This document shows, in pieces, positions 58,341 to 64,000 of a DNA stretch of 64,000 bases. The DNA is taken from assembly GCA_023634235.1 (NCBI GenBank), contig JAMKCF010000039.1:744001-808000 (forward strand). The letters run 5' to 3'. A program made the position numbers and the translations under genes. Positions within the stretch are counted from its first letter, which is position 1; each line of letters opens with the position of its first letter. Source of the DNA: Pisaster brevispinus (lineage: Eukaryota > Echinodermata > Asteroidea > Forcipulatida > Asteriidae). A model generated the notes under the pieces. The model worked only from the letters and a program-made list of their open reading frames with translations. It did no database searches and was not told the origin of the DNA.

Positions 58341-61300
58341 AGACTGCTGCACCGTCAAATCGCACTTTTGTTTTCGACCCCAAAAATCAAAATGGCGACA
58401 GGGTACTACCTGTCAAATATTCCCAAAATTCGACCCCCGGTAACATGGCGATTTTCGGCGATCACTTTTCGCGGACACCTCCCCCGACGGTGCTGGTTGG
58501 AATTTGAAGGCCGCAACCATTTTATTCCATGAATTATTGAGGTTTTTTGGGCAACACAGATGGCGTCACTTTTTGGTAGAAAGCTCCTAATTGCCCAGGT
58601 TTTGGGATTTGGCCATGTCCCCACACAGAAAAGGTCTTCAGGGAAGTCTAGTCTAGACTGCTGCACCGTCAAATCGCACTTTTGTTTTCGACCCCAAAAT
58701 TCAAAATGGCGACAGGGTACTACCTGTCAAATATTCCCAAAATTCGACCCCCGGTAACATGGCGATTTTCGGCGATCACTTTTTGCGGACACCTCCCCCG
58801 ACGGTGCTGGTTCGAATTTGAAGGCCGCAACCATTTTATTCCATGAATTATTGAGGTTTTTTGGGCTACAAAGATGGCGTCACTTTTTGGTAGAAAGCTC
58901 CTAATTGCCCAGGTTTTGGGATTTGGCCGTGTCCCCACACAGAAAAGGTCTTCAGGGAAGTCTAGTCTAGACTGCTGCACCGTCAAATCGCACTTTTGTT
59001 TCCGACCCCAAAATTCAAAATGGCGACAGGGTACTACCTGTCAAATATTCCCAAAATTCGACCCCCGGTAACATGGCGATTTTCGGCGATCACTTTTTGC
59101 GGACACCTCCCCCGACGGTGCTGGTTCGAATTTGAGGGCCGCAACCATTTTATTCCATGAATTATTGAGGTTTTTGGGGCCACAAAGATGGCGTCACTTT
59201 TTGCTAGAAAGCTCCTAATTGCCCAGGTTTTGGGATTTGGCCATGTCCCCACACAGAAAAGGTCTTCAGGGAAGTCTAGTCTAGAACGCTGCACCGTCAA
59301 ATCGCACTTTTGTTTTCGACCCCAAAAGTCAAAATGGCGACAGGGTACTACCTGTCAAATATTCCCAAAATTCGACCCCCGGTAACATGGCGATTTTCGG
59401 CGATCACTTTTTGCGGACATCTCCCCCGACGGTGCTGGTTCGAATTTGAAGGCCGCAACCATTTTATTCCATGAATTATTGAGGTTTTTTGGGCTACAAA
59501 GATGGCGTCACTTTTTGGTAGAAAGCTCCTAATTGCCCAGGTTTTGGGATTTGGCCGTGTCCCCACACAGAAAAGGTCTTCAGGGAAGTCTAGTCTAGAC
59601 TGCTGCACCGTCAAATCGCACTTTTGTTTCCGACCCCAAAATTCAAAATGGCGACAGGGTACTACCTGTCAAATATTCCCAAAATTCGACCCCCGGTAAC
59701 ATGGCGATTTTCGGCGATCACTTTTTGCGGACACCTCCCCCGACGGTGCTCGTTCGAATTTGAGGGCCGCAACCATTTTATTCCATGAATTATTGAGGTT
59801 TTTGGGGCCACAAAGATGGCGTCACTTTTTGCTAGAAAGCTCCTAATTGCCCAGGTTTTGGGATTTGGCCATGTCCCCACACAGAAAAGGTCTTCATGGA
59901 AGTCTAGTCTAGAACGCTGCACCTTCAAATCGCACTTTTGTTTTCGACCCCAAAATTCAAAATGGCGACAGGGTACTACCTGTCAAATATTCCTAAAATT
60001 CGACCCCCGGTAACATGGCGATTTTCGGCGATCACTTTTTGCGGACACCTCCCCCGACGGTGCTGGTTCGAATTTGAAGGCCGCAACCATTTTATTGCAT
60101 GAGTTATTGAGGTTTTTTGGGCTACAAAGATGGCGTCACATTTTGGTAGAAAGCTCCTAATTGCCCAGGTTTTGGGATTTGGCCGTGTCCCCACACAGAA
60201 AAGGTCTTCAGGGAAGTCTAGTCTAGACTGCTGCACCGTCAAATCGCACTTTTGTTTCCGACCCCAAAATTCAAAATGGCGACAGGGTACTACCTGTCAA
60301 ATATTCCCAAAATTCGACCCCCGGTAACATGGCGATTTTCGGCGATCACTTTTTGCGGACACCTCCCCCGACGGTGCTGGTTCGAATTTGAGGGCCGCAA
60401 CCATTTTATTCCATGAATTATTGAGGTTTTTGGGGCCACAAAGATGGCGTCACTTTTTGCTAGAAAGCTCCTAATTGCCCAGGTTTTGGGATTTGGCCAT
60501 GTCCCCACACAGAAAAGGTCTTCAGGGAAGTCTAGTCTAGAACGCTGCACCGTCAAATCGCACTTTTGTTTTCGACCCCAAAAGTCAAAATGGCGACAGG
60601 GTACTACCTGTCAAATATTCCCAAAATTCGACCCCCGGTAACATGGCGATTTTCGGCGATCACTTTTTGCGGACATCTCCCCCGACGGTGCTGGTTCGAA
60701 TTTGAAGGCCGCAACCATTTTATTCCATGAATTATTGAGGTTTTTTGGGCTACAAAGATGGCGTCACTTTTTGGTAGAAAGCTCCTAATTGCCCAGGTTT
60801 TGGGATTTGGCCGTGTCCCCACACAGAAAAGGTCTTCAGGGAAGTCTAGTCTAGACTGCTGCACCGTCAAATCGCATTTTTGTTTTCGACCCCTAAATTC
60901 AAAATGGCGACAGGGTACTACCTGTCAAATATTCCCAAAATTCGACCCCCGGTAACATGGCGATTTTCGGCGATCACTTTTTGCGGACACCTCCCCCGAC
61001 GGTGCTCGTTCGAATTTGAGGGCCGCAACCATTTTATTCCATGAATTATTGAGGTTTTTGGGGCCACAAAGATGGCGTCACTTTTTGCTAGAAAGCTCCT
61101 AATTGCCCAGGTTTTGGGATTTGGCCGTGTCCCCACACAGAAAAGGTCTTCAGGGAAGTCTAGACTAGACTGCTGCACCGTCAAATCGCACTTTTGTTTC
61201 CGACCCCAAAATTCAAAATGGCGACAGGGTACTACCTGTCAAATATTCCCAAAATTCGACCCCCGGTAACATGGCGATTTTCGGCGATCACTTTTTGCGG

Positions 61301-63500
61301 ACACCTCCCCCGACGGTGCTCGTTCGAATTTGAGGGCCGCAACCATTTTATTCCATGAATTATTGAGGTTTTTGGGGCCACAAAGATGGCGTCACTTTTT
61401 GCTAGAAAGCTCCTAATTGCCCAGGTTTTGGGATTTGGCCATGTCCCCACACAGAAAAGGTCTTCATGGAAGTCTAGTCTAGAACGCTGCACCTTCAAAT
61501 CGCACTTTTGTTTTCGACCCCAAAATTCAAAATGGCGACAGGGTACTACCTGTCAAATATTTTTAAAATTCGACCCCCGGTAACATGGCGATTTTCGGCG
61601 ATCACTTTTTGCGGACACCTCCCCCGACGGTGCTGGTTCGAATTTGAAGGCCGCAACCATTTTATTGCATGAATTATTGAGGTTTTTTGGGCTACAAAGA
61701 TGGCGTCACTTTTTGGTAGAAAGCTCCTAATTGCCCAGGTTTTGGGATTTGGCCGTGTCCCCACACAGAAAAGGTCTTCAGGGAAGTCTAGTCTAGACTG
61801 CTGCACCGTCAAATCGCACTTTTGTTTCCGACCCCAAAATTCAAAATGGCGACAGGGTACTACCTGTCAAATATTCCCAAAATTCGACCCCCGGTAACAT
61901 GGCGATTTTCGGCGATCACTTTTTGCGGACACCTCCCCCGACGGTGCTGGTTCGAATTTGAGGGCCGCAACCATTTTATTCCATGAATTATTGAGGTTTT
62001 TGGGGCCACAAAGATGGCGTCACTTTTTGCTAGAAAGCTCCTAATTGCCCAGGTTTTGGGATTTGGCCATGTCCCCACACAGAAAAGGTCTTCAGAGAAG
62101 TCTAGTCTAGAACGCTGCACCGTCAAATCGCACTTTTGTTTTCGACCCCAAAAGTCAAAATGGCGACAGGGTACTACCTGTCAAATATTCCCAAAATTCG
62201 ACCCCCGGTAACATGGCGATTTTCGGCGATCACTTTTTGCGGACACCTCCCCCGACGGTGCTGGTTCGAATTTGAAGGCCGCAACCATTTTATTCCATGA
62301 ATTATTGAGGTTTTTTGGGCTACAAAGATGGCGTCACTTTTTGGTAGAAAGCTCCTAATTGCCCAGGTTTTGGGATTTGGCCGTGTCCCCACACAGAAAA
62401 GGTCTTCAGGGAAGTCTAGTCTAGACTGCTGCACCGTCAAATCGCACTTTTGTTTCCGACCCCAAAATTCAAAATGGCGACAGGGTACTACCTGTCAAAT
62501 ATTCCCAAAATTCGACCCCCGGTAACATGGCGATTTTCGGCGATCACTTTTTGCGGACACCTCCCCCGACGGTGCTGGTTCGAATTTGAAGGCCGCAACC
62601 ATTTTATTCCATGAATTATTGAGGTTTTTTGGGCTACAAAGATGGCGTCACTTTTTGGTAGAAAGCTCCTAATTGCCCAGGTTTTGGGATTTGGCCGTGT
62701 CCCCACACAGAAAAGGTCTTCAGGGAAGTCTAGTCTAGACTGCTGCACCGTCAAATCGCACTTTTGTTTCCGACCCCAAAATTCAAAATGGCGACAGGGT
62801 ACTACCTGTCAAATATTCCCAAAATTCGACCCCCGGTAACATGGCGATTTTCGGCGATCACTTTTTGCGGACGACTCCCCCGACGGTGCTGGTTCGAATT
62901 TGAAGGCCGCAACCATTTTATTCCATGAATTATTGAGGTTTTTGGGGCCACAAAGATGGCGTCACTTTTTGCTAGAAAGCTCCTAATTGCCCAGGTTTTG
63001 GGATTTGGCCATGTCCCCACACAGAAAAGGTCTTCAGGGAAGTCTAGTCTAGACTGCTGCACCGTCAAATCGCACTTTTGTTTTCGACCCCAAAATTCAA
63101 AATGGCGACAGGGTACTACCTGTCAAATATTCCCAAAATTCGACCCCCGGTAACATGGCGATTTTCGGCGATCACTTTTTGCGGACACCTCCCCCGACGG
63201 TGCTGGTTGGAATTTGAAGGCCGCAACCATTTTATTCCATGAATTATTGAGGTTTTTTGGGCTACAAAGATGGCGTCACTTTTTGGTAGAAAGCTCCTAA
63301 TTGCCCAGGTTTTGGGATTTGGCCGTGTCCCCACACAGTAAAGGTCTTCAGGGAAGTCTAGACTAGACTGCTGCACCGTCAAATCGCACTTTTGTTTCCG
63401 ACCCCAAAATTCAAAATGGCGACAGGGTACTACCTGTCAAATATTCCCAAAATTCGACCCCCGGTAACATGGCGATTTTCGGCGTTCACTTTTTGCGGAC
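58340..63500 (+). repeat. Subfamily E block, dimeric higher-order repeat (628 bp)
   Basis: Two unit types alternate. One has GGGCTACAAAG, GGTAG, GGCCGTGTCC, TAGACTGCTGC and TTTCCGACCCC. The other has GGGGCCACAAAG, GCTAG, GGCCATGTCC and usually TAGAACGCTGC. Alternation runs from 58874 to about 62956, broken at 62328/62642, where two of the first type are adjacent. Both have TTTTGCGG and GGTTCGAATTTG; CCCAAAATTCAAAATGG marks the first type. Units with CTTCATGGAAG and CACCTTCAAATC occur at 59816 and 61386, giving a longer 1570-bp five-unit period. Confidence 0.8.
61072..61385 (+). repeat. Hybrid unit in the E block
   Basis: The unit starts as the second E type (GGCCACAAAG before it, GCTAG at its start) but continues with GGCCGTGTCC, TCTAGACTAGACTGC and TTTCCGACCCC of the first type. 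The switch lies between about 61092 and 61125. It is a visible crossover or conversion product between the two alternating unit types and accounts for the phase slip in the dimer pattern. Confidence 0.7.
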
Positions 63501-64000
63501 ACCTCCCCCGACGGTGCTGGTTGGAATTTGAAGGCCGCAACCATTTTATTCCATGAATTATTGAGGTTTTTTGGGCAACAAAGATGGCGTCACTTTTTGG
63601 TAGAAAGCTCCTAATTGCCCAGGTTTTGGGATTTGGCCATGTCCCCACACAGAAAAGGTCTTCAGGGAAGTCTAGTCTAGAACGCTGCACCGTCAAATCG
63701 CACTTTTGTTTTCGACCCCAAAAACCAAAATGGCGACAGGGTACTTACCTGTCAAATATTCCCAAAATTCGACCCCCGGTAACATGGCGATTTTCGGCGA
63801 TCACTTTTCGCGGACACCTCCCCCGACGGTGCTGGTTGGAATTTGAAGGCCGCAACCATTTTATTCCATGAATTATTGAGGTTTTTGGGGCAACAAAGAT
63901 GGCGTCACTTTTTGGTAGAAAGCTTCTAATTGCCCAGGTTTTGGGATTTGGCCATGTCCCCACACAGAAAAGGTCTTCAGGGAAGTCGAGACTAGAACGC
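63500..64000 (+). repeat. Return to subfamily C units; array continues past the window
   Basis: GGGCAACAAAG reappears at 63572 and TTTTCGCGG at 63805, with AAAAACCAAAATGG and a one-base insertion in the inverted repeat (GGTACTTACC near 63745). The last unit starts at 63899 and is cut off by the window end, so the full array length is unknown. Confidence 0.85.

Larger units (their letters stand above)
2731..64000 (+). repeat. 314-bp satellite tandem array (about 195 head-to-tail units, truncated by window end)
   Basis: ATGGCGTCAC recurs at 3276, 3590, 4183, 4495, 4809 and so on to 63899 with a dominant spacing of 314 bp. The landmark is changed to AGGGCG at 3904 and ATAGCG at 28284, but the unit is present there. 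Every unit has the same orientation, and I saw no inversion and no inserted foreign element. Other spacings are explained by small indels: 304 bp (10-bp deletion, 17 units), 302, 306, 312, 313, 315 and 316 bp, one 279-bp unit, and two 122-bp fragments. Adjacent units differ at only a few positions, and blocks share private variants. The unit is about 47% GC. The family is not one I can name. An array of this size suggests pericentromeric, subtelomeric or heterochromatic DNA; that is inference. Confidence 0.97.

Noticed and set aside
3276..64000. A ladder of 62-65 aa plus-strand frames (starting MASLF) and 88-114 aa minus-strand frames (starting MTVQ), one per unit
   Set aside because: They arise once per repeat because the unit lacks stops in those frames. 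314 is not a multiple of three, so they cannot chain. Both strands are equally open, the frames overlap, and units differ by indels and stops without regard to frame. No domain, signal or composition suggests a protein. The longer 83-138 aa forms appear mainly where the 10-bp deletion or another small indel removes or bypasses a stop.
2731..64000. CRISPR array
   Set aside because: Repeat units are 314 bp and contiguous, with no unique spacers and no cas genes; the sequence is eukaryotic satellite DNA.
2731..64000. 5S rRNA, snRNA or rDNA spacer array
   Set aside because: I recognised no 5S internal control region, Sm site or rRNA core in the unit; the whole unit is repeated with no unique gene segment.

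Overview
This window is almost entirely satellite DNA from a eukaryote. About 2.7 kb of non-repetitive, AT-leaning flank (1-2730) leads into one uninterrupted head-to-tail tandem array that fills the rest of the window (about 2731-64000) and runs off its right end. The unit is 314 bp. By stepping along a recurring ATGGCGTCAC landmark I count about 195 units between 3276 and 64000, all in the same orientation. I recognise no protein-coding gene, tRNA, rRNA, transposon, CRISPR array or bacterial signal. The organism is probably an animal with little CpG loss: the unit is about 47% GC and keeps about 16 CpG, close to random expectation. A marine invertebrate is a guess only; nothing in the window fixes the taxon.

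Layout: 1-2730 is flank, with a 17-base C run, paired E-box palindromes, and a weak TATA/first-exon/splice-donor candidate pointing into the array. 2731-3275 holds decayed, rearranged edge units. 3276-4086 is a mixed transition with a 279-bp deleted unit. 4087-11757 is subfamily A, with a B-like patch at 5990-6905. 11758-16288 is subfamily B. 16289-40720 is subfamily C. 40840-43770 is a displaced B-related block. 43771-52860 is C again, with a B-type unit at about 44370-44700. 52861-54010 is an island of A units about 46 kb from its closest match. 54100-58340 is C. 58340-63500 is subfamily E, a dimeric higher-order repeat. 63500-64000 returns to C.

The array has a second layer of order. Blocks of 2 to 7 units are duplicated in tandem with shared private variants, at periods of 628, 932, 942/943, 1256, 1367, 1560, 1570 and 2178 bp. 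This is the signature of recent unequal exchange or gene conversion. The most distinctive sequence feature is a short inverted repeat in each unit (GACAGGGTA-C-TACCTGTC). It is the main length-variable site: seventeen units in both A and C carry the same 10-bp deletion there, and several others carry different small indels at the same spot. Each unit also has three ATGGCG motifs, one in a good YY1/Pho-type context. The large ladder of 61-138 aa open frames is a by-product of the repeat. 314 is not a multiple of three, so frames cannot chain from unit to unit.
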